DNA of 64,000 bases. Source: an uncultured Eggerthella sp. (GTDB taxonomy: Bacteria > Actinomycetota > Coriobacteriia > Coriobacteriales > Eggerthellaceae). Shown here in pieces: positions 10,460 to 20,779 of this stretch. The stretch is from contig UQNZ01000001.1 of NCBI GenBank assembly GCA_900542525.1, forward strand, positions 1-64,000, read 5' to 3'. The position numbers and the translations under genes are program-made. Position 1 is the first letter of the stretch. The number at the start of each line of letters is the position of its first letter. The notes under the pieces were generated by a model. The model made no database searches. It was not told where the DNA came from and worked only from the letters and a program-made list of their open reading frames with translations.

Positions 10460-10735
10460 ATGATATTTATTTATGATATAATCAAAGATGAGCGCAATAA
10501 GGGAGAACATAAAATCAGTTTTGAGGAAGCACAAAGGATATGGAACGATCCTAACCTTATCGTTCTTCCTGCAAAACGGCGTGGAGAAAAACGCAAGGTT
10601 GCTATCGGCAGATACTACGCAATAACCCTCAGTGTCATATTCACTGAACGAGAAAAAGCGATTCGTATCATCTCTGCCCGGCGAGCAACTACAAAAGAGG
10701 TGAAGTACTATGACCAGCACAAAGACAAAAAATAA
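10460..10735 (+). CDS. brnT: BrnT-family ribonuclease toxin
   Basis: The 91 residues match the BrnT pattern: FIYDIIKDERNKGEHKISFEEA near the start, the W-x-D-P turn (IWNDPN), a central IGRYYAITLSVIFTER, and the diagnostic end IRIISARRATTKEVKYY. BrnT toxins are RelE-like ribonucleases that stop translation. The gene is followed, with a 26-base overlap, by a ribbon-helix-helix partner, which is the standard BrnTA order (toxin first). The pair stands alone between the GNAT gene and tlyA in a locally AT-richer patch, consistent with horizontal acquisition. Confidence 0.9.
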   Translation: MIFIYDIIKDERNKGEHKISFEEAQRIWNDPNLIVLPAKRRGEKRKVAIGRYYAITLSVIFTEREKAIRIISARRATTKEVKYYDQHKDKK

Positions 10736-10970
10736 AAAAGATGCTCTTGAGTCTGCTTTTGATGCAGGAAAAGAGATGGATGAATTCTTTGACTTTAGCA
10801 ATCCCTCTCAACCGAACCGAGAGCTCAAACGAGTCAACGTTGATTTCCCTCAGTGGATGATCGATGGTCTTGATGCAGAAGCTGCACGTCTAGGCATCAA
10901 CCGGCAAGCTGTGATCAAAACCTGGCTAGCCGAAAAGCTCGATGAGAAGGCCAAGCACAGGGTTGCTTAG
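10710..10970 (+). CDS. brnA: BrnA-family antitoxin (ribbon-helix-helix)
   Basis: The C-terminal half of this 86-residue protein is a ribbon-helix-helix DNA-binding domain (KRVNVDFPQWMIDGLDAEA...GINRQAVIKTWLAEKL); the N-terminal half, rich in charged residues, would wrap the toxin. The start overlaps the toxin gene by 26 bases and has GAGG upstream within brnT. It would bind BrnT and, as a complex, the palindrome at 10441-10459. Its stop lies 14 bases from the convergent tlyA stop. Confidence 0.85.
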   Translation: MTSTKTKNKKDALESAFDAGKEMDEFFDFSNPSQPNRELKRVNVDFPQWMIDGLDAEAARLGINRQAVIKTWLAEKLDEKAKHRVA

Positions 10971-10984
10971 TTCTAGATCTCAAC

Positions 10985-11716
10985 CTATGAGTAGATGGCA
11001 TGGACAAGATACTCGATGTTGCCGGAGGTGCCTTTGATGGGCGATTCAATCACGCCTTCCGCATGAAAGCCTACCTCCGTTAGTGCCTCTTCAACTTCCC
11101 CAACCACCCGCTCACGCACGGCCGCATCGACTACGATGCCACCATCGGTCTCCCCTTGCCTGCTCTCGAACTGCGGCTTGATAAGACCCAGAAAGATGGA
11201 CCCTTCATGAGCCAACGCCGCGAACACTTCTGCAAGCGAAGCCATGCCGATGAAGCTCAAATCGCACACGATCACATCGAAAGGTGCTCCCAAGTCTTCA
11301 GGAGCTGCAAGGCGAATATTCGTGCGTTCGAACACGCGCACGCGCTCATCCTGACGCACCTGCCAGGCAAGCTGCCCATAGTTCACATCAACACAGGTGA
11401 CTTCGGCAGCACCAGCTTGTAAAAGACAATCGGTGAAGCCACCCGTTGAAGAGCCGATATCGATGCAGCGCGAGCCTGAGACGTCAACGCCGAACCCATC
11501 AAGCGCACCCTGCAACTTATGACCCCCGCGCGAAACGAACGCCCGCGCATTCTTCACGAAGATATCCGCATCGGGCGAAACTTTGAGGGCAACACTGGAA
11601 ACATAGACATCATCGACACGCACCTCGCGCGCGATCACCGCCCGCAGCGCTGCGTCTGCATCAGGGAAATATCCCTGTTCAACGAGTATTTCATCAAGTC
11701 TTTGCTTCTTCATCAT
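10985..11716 (-). CDS. tlyA: TlyA-family rRNA (cytidine-2'-O)-methyltransferase
   Basis: The first ~65 residues form an S4 RNA-binding domain (KQRLDEILVEQGYFPDADAA), followed by an FtsJ/RrmJ-like methyltransferase with the SAM motif CIDIGSSTGGFTDCLLQ and the motif VICDLSFI. Proteins of this 243-residue type add 2'-O-methyl groups to cytidines in 16S and/or 23S rRNA, and their loss gives capreomycin resistance in mycobacteria. Two adjacent ATG codons could start it, neither with a clear ribosome-binding site. It lies 161 bases after ligA on the same strand. Confidence 0.9.
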   Translation of the reverse strand: MMKKQRLDEILVEQGYFPDADAALRAVIAREVRVDDVYVSSVALKVSPDADIFVKNARAFVSRGGHKLQGALDGFGVDVSGSRCIDIGSSTGGFTDCLLQAGAAEVTCVDVNYGQLAWQVRQDERVRVFERTNIRLAAPEDLGAPFDVIVCDLSFIGMASLAEVFAALAHEGSIFLGLIKPQFESRQGETDGGIVVDAAVRERVVGEVEEALTEVGFHAEGVIESPIKGTSGNIEYLVHAIYS

Positions 11717-11877
11717 GCACTATCTAAATTGACCGGACGGCAAATACGATGAACCCCGAGAACGCTCGCTCGAGGCAATGCGACCTTGAACTAACTTTTA
11801 CGCATCAATTGTCGCAAAAGTGGATTTCAAGGATCGCTTTTGCTTAGCCTCGCTCGTCATTCCCGGCGCTCATCGCA

Positions 11878-13983
<2,106 letters not shown>

Positions 13984-14883
13984 CTACCTTTCCTCTTCAT
14001 TCGTGGTGTCGCAAGATTCCCGCTGGTCAAGCTCCCCTAAGAACTTCTGTATGGCCTGCGGAAGGGATTCGACCACCTCTTCGGCGCACACGCTCACTTC
14101 GCTGAACTGCTCGGTCGCGATCTTGCCCGCTTCACCATGAAGCACCACACCCAAGCACGCTGCCTTGAAAGGAGCAACTCCTTGGGCGAGCAGGCCGCCG
14201 ATCGTACCAGCAAGCACATCACCCGTGCCTGCTTTCGCGAGCGCCGCGGTTCCTGCGGTGTAGACCTCTGTGCGAGCGCCGTCGGAAATAATCGTCTCAG
14301 GGCCCTTCAGCACGATGATGGATTTATAGGCGCGCGCAAGCTTCTTGGCAGCCTTCTCGGGGTCTTTGAGCGAGATGCCAAACGGCTCTGCAAGCCGAGC
14401 CGCTTCCCCTGCATGCGGGGTGAGCACGGTCGTGCGCATCTTCTCGCCACGCTTCTTGAGCGCTTTTCGTCCTTCTTGTTGAGCCGCAAAAGAAAGCGCT
14501 CCACCATCGAGCAACGCGGGATGCGTAACCTTCTTGAGCAGGCGCAAGCAGAGTTTCTTTGCGTAAGTGTCGTTCGCATCGATGCCCGATCCCACGACCA
14601 CTGCACCTGGATGATCAGGCGAGATAAGACGCGAGGGAACACAGTCTTCAAACGAGCGTACCACGAGCGATGGGCGCAAGGTCTGCAAGATGAAGCGGTT
14701 CTCAGCCGCCGTGAAGACTTCGGTATACCCCGCACCCACGTACTGAGACGCCCACGAAGACAAGCACGCAGCGCCTGGGTAGGGCTTCGAGCCCACAAGA
14801 AGCACGCACTTGCCGCGGGTGTATTTATTCGCATCGGGTTTGGGTAACGGAATGGCTTTAGCTAGTTCGAATGGAGCGAGCAT
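13984..14883 (-). CDS. nnrD: ADP-dependent NAD(P)H-hydrate dehydratase
   Basis: This ribokinase-fold repair enzyme dehydrates damaged S-NADHX back to NADH using ADP. The 299 residues show GKCVLLVGSKPYPGAA (N-terminal), VLTPHAGEAARL (central), and GTGDVLAGTIGGLLAQG, which holds the phosphate-binding loop and catalytic aspartate. The partner epimerase domain (NnrE/YjeF_N), often fused at the N-terminus, is absent, and no separate copy is in the window. AGGAAG sits 4 bases before the ATG. It lies between acpS and ligA; acpS next to nnrD is a common arrangement. Confidence 0.9.
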   Translation of the reverse strand: MLAPFELAKAIPLPKPDANKYTRGKCVLLVGSKPYPGAACLSSWASQYVGAGYTEVFTAAENRFILQTLRPSLVVRSFEDCVPSRLISPDHPGAVVVGSGIDANDTYAKKLCLRLLKKVTHPALLDGGALSFAAQQEGRKALKKRGEKMRTTVLTPHAGEAARLAEPFGISLKDPEKAAKKLARAYKSIIVLKGPETIISDGARTEVYTAGTAALAKAGTGDVLAGTIGGLLAQGVAPFKAACLGVVLHGEAGKIATEQFSEVSVCAEEVVESLPQAIQKFLGELDQRESCDTTNEEER

Positions 14884-14984
14884 GAATCTTCCTATCGTTT
14901 TACAGCAGCAAGAAGATTATAGTTCATAGCATCCAGCAGCGATCCCATTTATAGCGTGTCGTAAAAAAGCATGTTGCGCGGGCA

Positions 14985-15572
14985 CTAGAGCTCATCGAGC
15001 ATCGAACGGACCTCTTTGAACTGGCGATGAAGGTCCTGCAGCGGATCGACCTTCTCAACCTTCTCCTCTGGTTCGTTCATGAGCGCAAGCGCACAGGCCA
15101 CCGCATCGTCCTGCGTATAGGAAAGCGAGAGCGGGATGTCCTTGATGCCCAGCTCGGCCGCTTTCTCTTCAGCACGGCGGTAAAGCTTCACCTGCGGTTT
15201 GCCCTTAGCGGTGATCACCACTTCAACATCGCGCGGACCGATGCCCTCAGAAAAGCCCGTGCCGAGCGCTTTGAGCACCGCTTCCTTAGCCGCGAATCGC
15301 GTGGCGTAATGACATTCAGGGCGCGCCTTCTTGTTGCAATAGACCTGCTCATCCTCAGAGAAGATGCGCGTTTTAAAGCTTGGGGTACGCTCGAGAATAG
15401 CTCTCATACGTTCGATCTCGACGATATCCACACCGATCGAATGAGGGCTTTCCAAGTGGATGCTCTCGTCGAAATCGCGTGCGATCGCCTCGGCTGCGGC
15501 GCTGGAGTTCTCGGCTGCTTCTTCGCTTGCTGCGTCTTCCCCACCAGCCTGTTGTGTTTCTGGATCCATCAT
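14985..15572 (-). CDS. acpS: holo-[acyl-carrier-protein] synthase with extensions
   Basis: AcpS transfers phosphopantetheine from CoA to the serine of ACP (acpP is at 25008). The core is present: GVDIVEIERM with the Mg-binding aspartate, then ATRFAAKEAVLKALGTGF, and the late strand PLSLSYTQDDAVACAL. At about 195 residues it is much longer than the usual ~120. The extra parts are an Ala/Glu-rich N-terminal stretch of about 45 residues and a charged C-terminal tail of about 35 (EEKVEKVDPLQDLHRQFKEV). I place the start just after the glmS stop; an ATG three bases downstream is equally possible and neither has a good ribosome-binding site. Confidence 0.88.
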   Translation of the reverse strand: MMDPETQQAGGEDAASEEAAENSSAAAEAIARDFDESIHLESPHSIGVDIVEIERMRAILERTPSFKTRIFSEDEQVYCNKKARPECHYATRFAAKEAVLKALGTGFSEGIGPRDVEVVITAKGKPQVKLYRRAEEKAAELGIKDIPLSLSYTQDDAVACALALMNEPEEKVEKVDPLQDLHRQFKEVRSMLDEL

Positions 15573-15583
15573 CAAGATGCCCA

Positions 15584-17407
15584 CTATTCGACCGTGACCG
15601 ATTTTGCGAGGTTGCGCGGCTGGTCGACATCGCAACCGCGATTGACCGCCACCGCACGCGCAAGCAGCTGCAGCGGTACGCTTGCCGTAATGGGCATGAA
15701 GGTATCGCGCACGCGCGGGATGTAGATGACCTTATCGGCCACCTTCTTGATATCGGTATCGCCTTCCGTGGCGATGGCGATGATGGTTGCGCCGCGCGTT
15801 TTCGATTCCTCCAGGTTCGAGATCGTCTTTTCGTACGTGGCACTTTGCGTAGCCACCGCAACGATCGGGAATCCATCTTCGATAAGTGCGATCGGTCCAT
15901 GCTTCATCTCGCCTGCTGGATAGGCCTCAGCATGCACGTACGAGATCTCTTTCATCTTGAGCGCGCCCTCATAGCACGTAACGGATGCTAAACCGCGCCC
16001 GATATAGAACGCCGAGGTTTTTCCTTCGAAGAGCTCTGCTGCCTCTTCGATAGCTTCGGTATTCTTGAGGATCTCTTCGATCTGCTCGGCAGTATCAGCA
16101 AGTTCAGAGAAGAGCAGGTGCGTTTGTGTGAGGTTGAGCTTGCCTTTCACGCGCCCGAGCATGAGCGCCATGAGCGTAAGGCTCACCACCTGGCCGATGA
16201 ACGACTTCGTCGAAGCAACTGCTATCTCCTTGTTTGCCTTCGTGTAGATAACGCCATCCGATTCGCGCGCAACCGGCGAACCGATCACGTTCGTGATACC
16301 GAACACCTTCGCCCCACGAATACGCGCATCGCGAATAGCCGCGAGCGTATCGGCAGTCTCACCCGACTGCGACACCGCCACCACCAGCGTGGTGGGCGTG
16401 ATGATAGGGTTGCGATAACGAAACTCAGAAGCAACTTCCACCTCAGTTGGAATACGTGCCCAAGTTTCGATCAGGCTTTTCGCGATAAGACCAGCATGGT
16501 AGCTCGTGCCACAACCGATGATGTAGACACGATCGACGAAGTTCAGCTCCTGTCGCGTGAGGCTCAACTCGTCGATCACGATCTCCTGATCCGACAAACG
16601 TCCTGCAAGCGTATCGCGCACCACGCGTGGCTGCTCATGGATCTCTTTGAGCATGAAATCAGGATAGCCACCGCGCTCAGCCACATCGATATCCCAGTCG
16701 ATATGCGTAATCTCTGGCTCAATCTCTTCACCAAAGCGGTCGTAATAGGTAACACCCTCAGGCGTAGCAAGAGCAAACTGGTGATCTTCAAGAATGACCA
16801 GGTCGCGCGTGGCGCGCACGAGTGCTACGATATCAGACGCCACATAGCTTCCCGTGCTATCACAGCCAACAACAATAGGAGAATCTTTGCGCGTGATGAC
16901 CATCTTCCCTGGTTCATCAGCACAGACGACCGCAATACCATAGGCACCCGTAAGAAGCGCAGTGGCCTTCTGCACTGCTTCGAGCAGATCGCCCCGATAG
17001 AAATCTTCCACCAAGTGCGCGATCACTTCAGTATCGGTATCGGACGAGAAGACGTGCCCTTTAAGCACGAGATCTTCGCGCAGTTCGTTGAAATTCTCGA
17101 TGATGCCATTATGCACCACAGCGATATTGTTCGAGCAGCTCGTATGGGGATGCGCGTTGCGCTCACTTGGTGCACCATGCGTCGCCCAGCGTGTGTGGCC
17201 GATACCACAGGTGCCCAAGCAATCATCTGCGCCCAGCGCGGCGACCAGCTCGGCAACCTTGCCCTGGCGGCGCACGACTTCTATTTCTTCGCCATTGAAT
17301 ACAGCGATGCCCGCCGAATCATAGCCTCGATATTCAAGATGCTGAAGGCCATCGATCAGAATGCCCTTAGCCTGCTGCGTTCCGGTATAACCGACGATTC
17401 CACACAT
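15584..17407 (-). CDS. glmS: glutamine--fructose-6-phosphate aminotransferase (isomerizing)
   Basis: GlmS makes glucosamine-6-phosphate for peptidoglycan. The protein begins MCGIVGYTG, so Cys2 becomes the N-terminal nucleophile of the glutaminase domain. The glutamine-binding RWATHG and the sugar-isomerase half with two SIS domains (GCGTSYHAG; SQSGETADT) follow, ending in DQPRNLAKSVTVE, the usual C-terminus. The start at 17407 is preceded by AAAGGAG at 8 bases, although the frame is open further upstream. The length of 607 is normal. No glmS ribozyme is visible in the 170-base leader. Confidence 0.96.
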   Translation of the reverse strand: MCGIVGYTGTQQAKGILIDGLQHLEYRGYDSAGIAVFNGEEIEVVRRQGKVAELVAALGADDCLGTCGIGHTRWATHGAPSERNAHPHTSCSNNIAVVHNGIIENFNELREDLVLKGHVFSSDTDTEVIAHLVEDFYRGDLLEAVQKATALLTGAYGIAVVCADEPGKMVITRKDSPIVVGCDSTGSYVASDIVALVRATRDLVILEDHQFALATPEGVTYYDRFGEEIEPEITHIDWDIDVAERGGYPDFMLKEIHEQPRVVRDTLAGRLSDQEIVIDELSLTRQELNFVDRVYIIGCGTSYHAGLIAKSLIETWARIPTEVEVASEFRYRNPIITPTTLVVAVSQSGETADTLAAIRDARIRGAKVFGITNVIGSPVARESDGVIYTKANKEIAVASTKSFIGQVVSLTLMALMLGRVKGKLNLTQTHLLFSELADTAEQIEEILKNTEAIEEAAELFEGKTSAFYIGRGLASVTCYEGALKMKEISYVHAEAYPAGEMKHGPIALIEDGFPIVAVATQSATYEKTISNLEESKTRGATIIAIATEGDTDIKKVADKVIYIPRVRDTFMPITASVPLQLLARAVAVNRGCDVDQPRNLAKSVTVE

Positions 17408-17501
17408 GCAGTAGTCTCCTTTATTTCTGCGTTGATGAGGATATTCTACAATACCCGCACCAGTCATTGCACCGTGCGCTACTTGAGCGTCGCTCTGCAC
17501 A

Positions 17502-17542
17502 CGACAAAAAGAAAGAGAAGCCGCAACGAAGCAGCTTCTCTT
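17502..17542 (-). terminator. Rho-independent terminator of the trigger-factor-like gene
   Basis: Read on the minus strand, a perfect 9-bp stem AAGAGAAGC/GCTTCTCTT with a 12-base loop is followed by TCTTTTTG. It closes the infC-rpmI-rplT-trigger-factor-like operon and separates it from glmS. Confidence 0.8.
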
Positions 17543-17577
17543 CATAAAACCTTGATGAATTCGGTACAGAAACGCGC

Positions 17578-18642
17578 TTACGCTTCGCGCTCCTCCACCG
17601 TGATCTTGGCGTTGTCCATAGCCCAGTTGGCAGCCTTCATGCGTGAAGCGCCTTCCTTGAGCAGGAATGCACGACCGGCCGCCTGCAGCTGGTCAAATAC
17701 TTCCTCTTCTTGGCCAGGAGCCATAGCAGTAAGAGCATGCTTCAGATCGTCGACCTCGAGCTCAAGACCTTCGTGACGGAAGATTGCATCGAACACGAAT
17801 CCATTGATGAGCTGAGCTTCCGCCTGCGCTGCAAGCGAAGCGCGGATCTGCTTCTCATCAGTCTTCTGCTCGAGCATGAAATCCATGAGTGTCTTGCCCT
17901 GCTGAGCAAGCTCCATCTTGAAGCCTTCCAGCATATCAGTGGTCATCGCGTCGACCATCTTGGGTGAGACTTCGCCATCAAAGCGCTTTGCCCACTCCGC
18001 CATGACCGCATTCGCTTTAGCAGAGTCGAGCTGTTCTTCCTTGACCTTTTCCGAGGTAGCACGGAACTGCTTGCGCAGCTCCTCGACCGTGGTAACACCC
18101 ATGCCCTTGAGGTTCGTCTCGACCCATTCGTCGGTAACCTCAGGGATGATGGTCTCTTCCTCGCCCGTTTCAGGATCGACCTTCACCGTAGCGAACTGAC
18201 TCGCGAGCATATGCATCTGCATGTCGATATCCTGCTCGGTAACATCGAGCGGAGCGAGAACGGTAACCTCAACCGGGTCGTAGTTCGTAAGTTCGAACTC
18301 AGGCTTCGGCAGAATGGTCACGTTGAAGGTGAATTCCTTGCCCTCAACAGGATCCGATTCCGCATCAACGCTCGAAGAGGTCATCGGGATGATGTTCTCC
18401 TGGTCGAGCGCGAACGGAATGAGATAGCTGATGACCGCAGAAGAAACCGCATCGCGTGCCTCTTCGGGGCTCATCGCGTTGTAGATCTTCTGCAGCGCGG
18501 TTTCGCCTTCAAGGCTTCTCAGCTGAAACTGGTCGACGAATACATCCAGACCATCGGTGAAAGCTTTATCGACTTCCTCAGGCGATGCAGTGATGCAAAG
18601 CTCGAGTTCGCCGTTTTCCTCTTTGACCTTTTCGACCTTCAT
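17578..18642 (-). CDS. trigger-factor-like chaperone lacking the PPIase domain
   Basis: The 354 residues align in layout with the full trigger factor encoded at 42654-44075, but the FKBP-type peptidyl-prolyl isomerase domain is missing. An N-terminal tail-type domain (residues ~1-120, ending FNVTILPKPEFEL) leads directly into the C-terminal SurA-like arms through TDEWVETNLKGMGVTTVEELRKQF, which parallels [21 protein letters not shown] of the true protein. The ribosome-docking loop GFRPGKAP is replaced by LRSLEGETAL, so normal L23 docking is doubtful. Its ATG overlaps the rplT stop (TAATG), implying translational coupling with ribosomal protein L20. A strong terminator follows. A chaperone role is inferred from family and position only. 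Confidence 0.75.
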   Translation of the reverse strand: MKVEKVKEENGELELCITASPEEVDKAFTDGLDVFVDQFQLRSLEGETALQKIYNAMSPEEARDAVSSAVISYLIPFALDQENIIPMTSSSVDAESDPVEGKEFTFNVTILPKPEFELTNYDPVEVTVLAPLDVTEQDIDMQMHMLASQFATVKVDPETGEEETIIPEVTDEWVETNLKGMGVTTVEELRKQFRATSEKVKEEQLDSAKANAVMAEWAKRFDGEVSPKMVDAMTTDMLEGFKMELAQQGKTLMDFMLEQKTDEKQIRASLAAQAEAQLINGFVFDAIFRHEGLELEVDDLKHALTAMAPGQEEEVFDQLQAAGRAFLLKEGASRMKAANWAMDNAKITVEEREA

Positions 18643-19013
18643 TACTTTGCCTGCTTAACAGAGGTTGCTTCTTTAGCGATCTCAGCAAGAGCAGCGAATG
18701 CCTGAGGATCGTTGATCGCCATGTCGGAGAGCACCTTACGGTCGAGCTCGACACCAGCATTCTTCAGGCCGTTCATGAACACGGAGTAAGAAAGGCCGTT
18801 GGTGCGGGCTGCCGCGTTGATGCGCGTGATCCACAGACGACGGATCTCACGCTTCTTGGTGCGACGGTCGCGATAAGCATACTGGAGCGAATGCTGAACC
18901 TGCTCTTTAGCAGCGCGATAGGAACGAGACTTTGCACCGTAATAACCCTTTGCACGGTTGAGAACGGTATGACGCTTTTTATGTGCGGAAACGGCACGTT
19001 TTACACGAGGCAT
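18642..19013 (-). CDS. rplT: 50S ribosomal protein L20
   Basis: This is a complete L20 (123 residues): the basic N-terminal tail [17 protein letters not shown], the helical [18 protein letters not shown], and [20 protein letters not shown], all diagnostic. L20 is an early 50S assembly protein and a known autoregulator of infC-rpmI-rplT operons. GGGAGG lies 7 bases before the ATG. The C-terminal tail is slightly longer than usual and ends in the TAATG overlap with the trigger-factor-like gene. Confidence 0.98.
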   Translation of the reverse strand: MPRVKRAVSAHKKRHTVLNRAKGYYGAKSRSYRAAKEQVQHSLQYAYRDRRTKKREIRRLWITRINAAARTNGLSYSVFMNGLKNAGVELDRKVLSDMAINDPQAFAALAEIAKEATSVKQAK

Positions 19014-19031
19014 AACTGAATCCTCCCTTAC

Positions 19032-19229
19032 TTATCGAAGACCGAGATTGCGTGCGATTACTTTGTTGTCAGCAGCAGAAACTTCAGTCTCGTGACGGAA
19101 ATTACGCTTACGCTTCTGACTCTTTTTCGTCATGATGTGAGACTTATACGCCTTAGCACGCATGATCTTGCCAGATCCAGTTACGCGAAAACGCTTCGCG
19201 GTGCCAGAATGAGTCTTCATTTTAGGCAT
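19032..19229 (-). CDS. rpmI: 50S ribosomal protein L35
   Basis: The 65-residue protein has the L35 pattern [22 protein letters not shown] followed by a basic middle and a C-terminal [13 protein letters not shown] end. Its ATG shares one base with the infC stop (TAATG), so it is translationally coupled to infC. rplT follows after an 18-base gap. Confidence 0.98.
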   Translation of the reverse strand: MPKMKTHSGTAKRFRVTGSGKIMRAKAYKSHIMTKKSQKRKRNFRHETEVSAADNKVIARNLGLR

Positions 19230-19786
19230 TATTCATCCTCTCCTTTTTCATCTTTCTTATTCTTCTTCACCGTTGTTGGCAACGGAGCGATGAGCATATG
19301 CATGTTACGGCCTTCCATCTTCGGCTGGTTCTCGATGACCGCAACATCTTTCAGATCGTCCGCCAGACGCTCGAGAATACTCAGGCCCTGTTCAGGATGA
19401 GACATCTCACGGCCGCGGAACATGATCGTGATCTTGACCTTCGACCCTGCCTCGAGGAAGCGCAACACGTGCTTCTTCTTCGTGGTGTAGTCGCCGATAT
19501 CGATCTTCGGACGGAACTTCATTTCCTTGGTTTCGACCTTGCTCTGGTTCTTGCGCGCCTGCTTGGCTTTGATAGCCTGGTCGTACTTGAACTTTCCGTA
19601 GTCCATGATGCGGCACACGGGCGGTTCAGCCTGCGGAGCGATCTCTACCAGGTCGTAGCCTTCGTCATCAGCGATGCGCTGGGCTTGTTCGACCGGATAG
19701 ATTCCCATCTGAGTTCCGTCATAGGCGATAAGACGACATTCCTTAGCGCGGATCTCGTCATTGAGCCTTGGTTCTTGGGCAGCTAT
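19229..19786 (-). CDS. infC: translation initiation factor IF-3, probably starting at AUA
   Basis: IF-3 controls start-codon choice on the 30S subunit. The N-terminal domain ([23 protein letters not shown]), the linker, and the C-terminal domain ([25 protein letters not shown]) are complete. No ATG lies near the expected start. The best ribosome-binding site in the region, AGGAGG (19795-19800), stands exactly 8 bases before an ATA codon (19784-19786), which gives a normal 186-residue protein. A GTG directly after AAGGAG is too close. Rare start codons (AUU, AUC, AUA) are a known autoregulatory device of infC. The open frame also extends to an ATG at 19885, but this would run through a terminator hairpin. 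Confidence 0.93.
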   Translation of the reverse strand: MAAQEPRLNDEIRAKECRLIAYDGTQMGIYPVEQAQRIADDEGYDLVEIAPQAEPPVCRIMDYGKFKYDQAIKAKQARKNQSKVETKEMKFRPKIDIGDYTTKKKHVLRFLEAGSKVKITIMFRGREMSHPEQGLSILERLADDLKDVAVIENQPKMEGRNMHMLIAPLPTTVKKNKKDEKGEDE

Positions 19787-19840
19787 CGTGCCCACCTCCT
19801 TTTTCTTAACTTCTTCCTTGTGCGTAAACCACGTTCGAGC

Positions 19841-19867
19841 AAAACAAAAGCCCGCACACAGCAGGCC
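19841..19867 (-). terminator. attenuator-like terminator in the infC leader
   Basis: On the minus strand the stem GCCTGC/GCGGGC with loop TGTGT is followed by TTTTGTTTT. It lies inside the infC leader, between the promoter and the start codon, so it would act as a transcription attenuator rather than an end-of-gene terminator. Leaders of this operon are attenuated by L20 in other Gram-positives; that mechanism here is inference. Confidence 0.6.
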
Positions 19868-19969
19868 ATAAGAATGTTCGTCCAAAGCGACGTTCTATTC
19901 GAATGACCCATCGGCGAAGTGCCGAACCAGGTGAAGGCGCATGCCTTACTTGTGTTTTACAGCTTGTGC

Positions 19970-19997
19970 ATCATAGCACATGATAGCGAGGAAGCAA
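19970..19997 (-). promoter_or_regulatory. candidate promoter of the infC operon
   Basis: On the minus strand, -10 TATGAT (19970-19975) lies 16 bases after a weak -35 TTGCTT (19992-19997). The transcript would start near 19963 and have a leader of about 175 bases containing the attenuator. Confidence 0.5.
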
Positions 19998-20008
19998 AGA
20001 GCAGCTTC

Positions 20009-20770
20009 CTACGAAGCGGAGCTGATCGCCACCTCAACGGTGCGAACGGTCTTCGCGAGATTGTTTTCTTCGATCGCCTGAGCATAATCGTAGTCGAGCA
20101 ACACGCTCCAATCGAATGCATGACCTGCTTCATCAGCACCCGTACCGACGAACTGGAAGCGCTCTTCATCGATGGTCTTCCCTGTTGAATCATAGTGCGC
20201 ATACTCCTCTTTCTCAGGAGCAACCACTGGGTTGGGCACGATGCTCGTAAGGCCTGCGCCTTCGAGCAAGCGCTCGATGAGGTGCGCCTCGTTCACGATG
20301 CGATCGAACGGCAGTGTAGCGCAGGAAAGATCATTGATGTTGATGCTATAGCTCGCTGAAACCACAACGCCTGCTTTATCAAGATAGAGATGCGTGAGCG
20401 CCATGCCGGTATCGATCGAAGCGCTCTCTTCACCGAGCAGCACCGTGATCTCTTTGAGTCCTCCCGCGACAAGCTTCGGATCGCCGTCGATCTCCGCGCC
20501 ATGGCCGATCTCCTCGAGCGCAGACGCAAGATCGAGCCCGATCAGCCCGCTTAGGTCGACCACTTCGATAACATCGGTATCGTAGTAGCCTTCCTTTTCC
20601 GCTTCCTTGAGCGCTTTCTGCTCTGCCTCGACCTCTGCCTGTGCAGAATGCGAGGTGATCGTTGCAGTAGGTATCAAAACAAGCACGGCCACGAGCACAG
20701 CGAGCACCGCAACGAGTGCCACGATCACACCCACAAGCAGTTTGGTCATGTTCTTTTGGTCGCGTTTCAT
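20009..20770 (-). CDS. membrane-anchored protein of unknown function
   Basis: The protein (253 residues) has a short cytoplasmic N-terminus, one strongly hydrophobic helix at about residues 10-33 (LLVGVIVALVAVLAVLVAVL), then a mostly acidic exported part starting with a short coiled coil (AQAEVEAEQKALKEAEKEG). I recognise no domain in the remainder. AGGA lies 7 bases before the ATG. It follows another small membrane protein by 9 bases, and both follow phosphoglucomutase, so the three probably form one transcript. Confidence 0.6.
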   Translation of the reverse strand: MKRDQKNMTKLLVGVIVALVAVLAVLVAVLVLIPTATITSHSAQAEVEAEQKALKEAEKEGYYDTDVIEVVDLSGLIGLDLASALEEIGHGAEIDGDPKLVAGGLKEITVLLGEESASIDTGMALTHLYLDKAGVVVSASYSININDLSCATLPFDRIVNEAHLIERLLEGAGLTSIVPNPVVAPEKEEYAHYDSTGKTIDEERFQFVGTGADEAGHAFDWSVLLDYDYAQAIEENNLAKTVRTVEVAISSAS

Positions 20771-20779
20771 AGAGCAGTC

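Noticed and set aside
11720..11877. Possible ligA terminator from the pair GCAAAAG/CTTTTGC
   Set aside because: The stem is only 7-8 bp with a long loop and no T run follows on the minus strand.
17408..17577. Possible glmS ribozyme upstream of glmS
   Set aside because: The gap is short and mostly holds the terminator of the preceding gene; I could not recognise the ribozyme core.
16118..17776. 552-codon open frame on the plus strand opposite glmS
   Set aside because: It is antisense to glmS and crosses the end of the trigger-factor-like gene and its terminator. The predicted protein is Arg/His-rich, as expected from a reversed frame.
19787..19885. N-terminal extension of IF-3 from an ATG at 19885
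   Set aside because: The extra residues are not IF-3-like, the ATG lacks a ribosome-binding site, and the segment encodes an attenuator hairpin.
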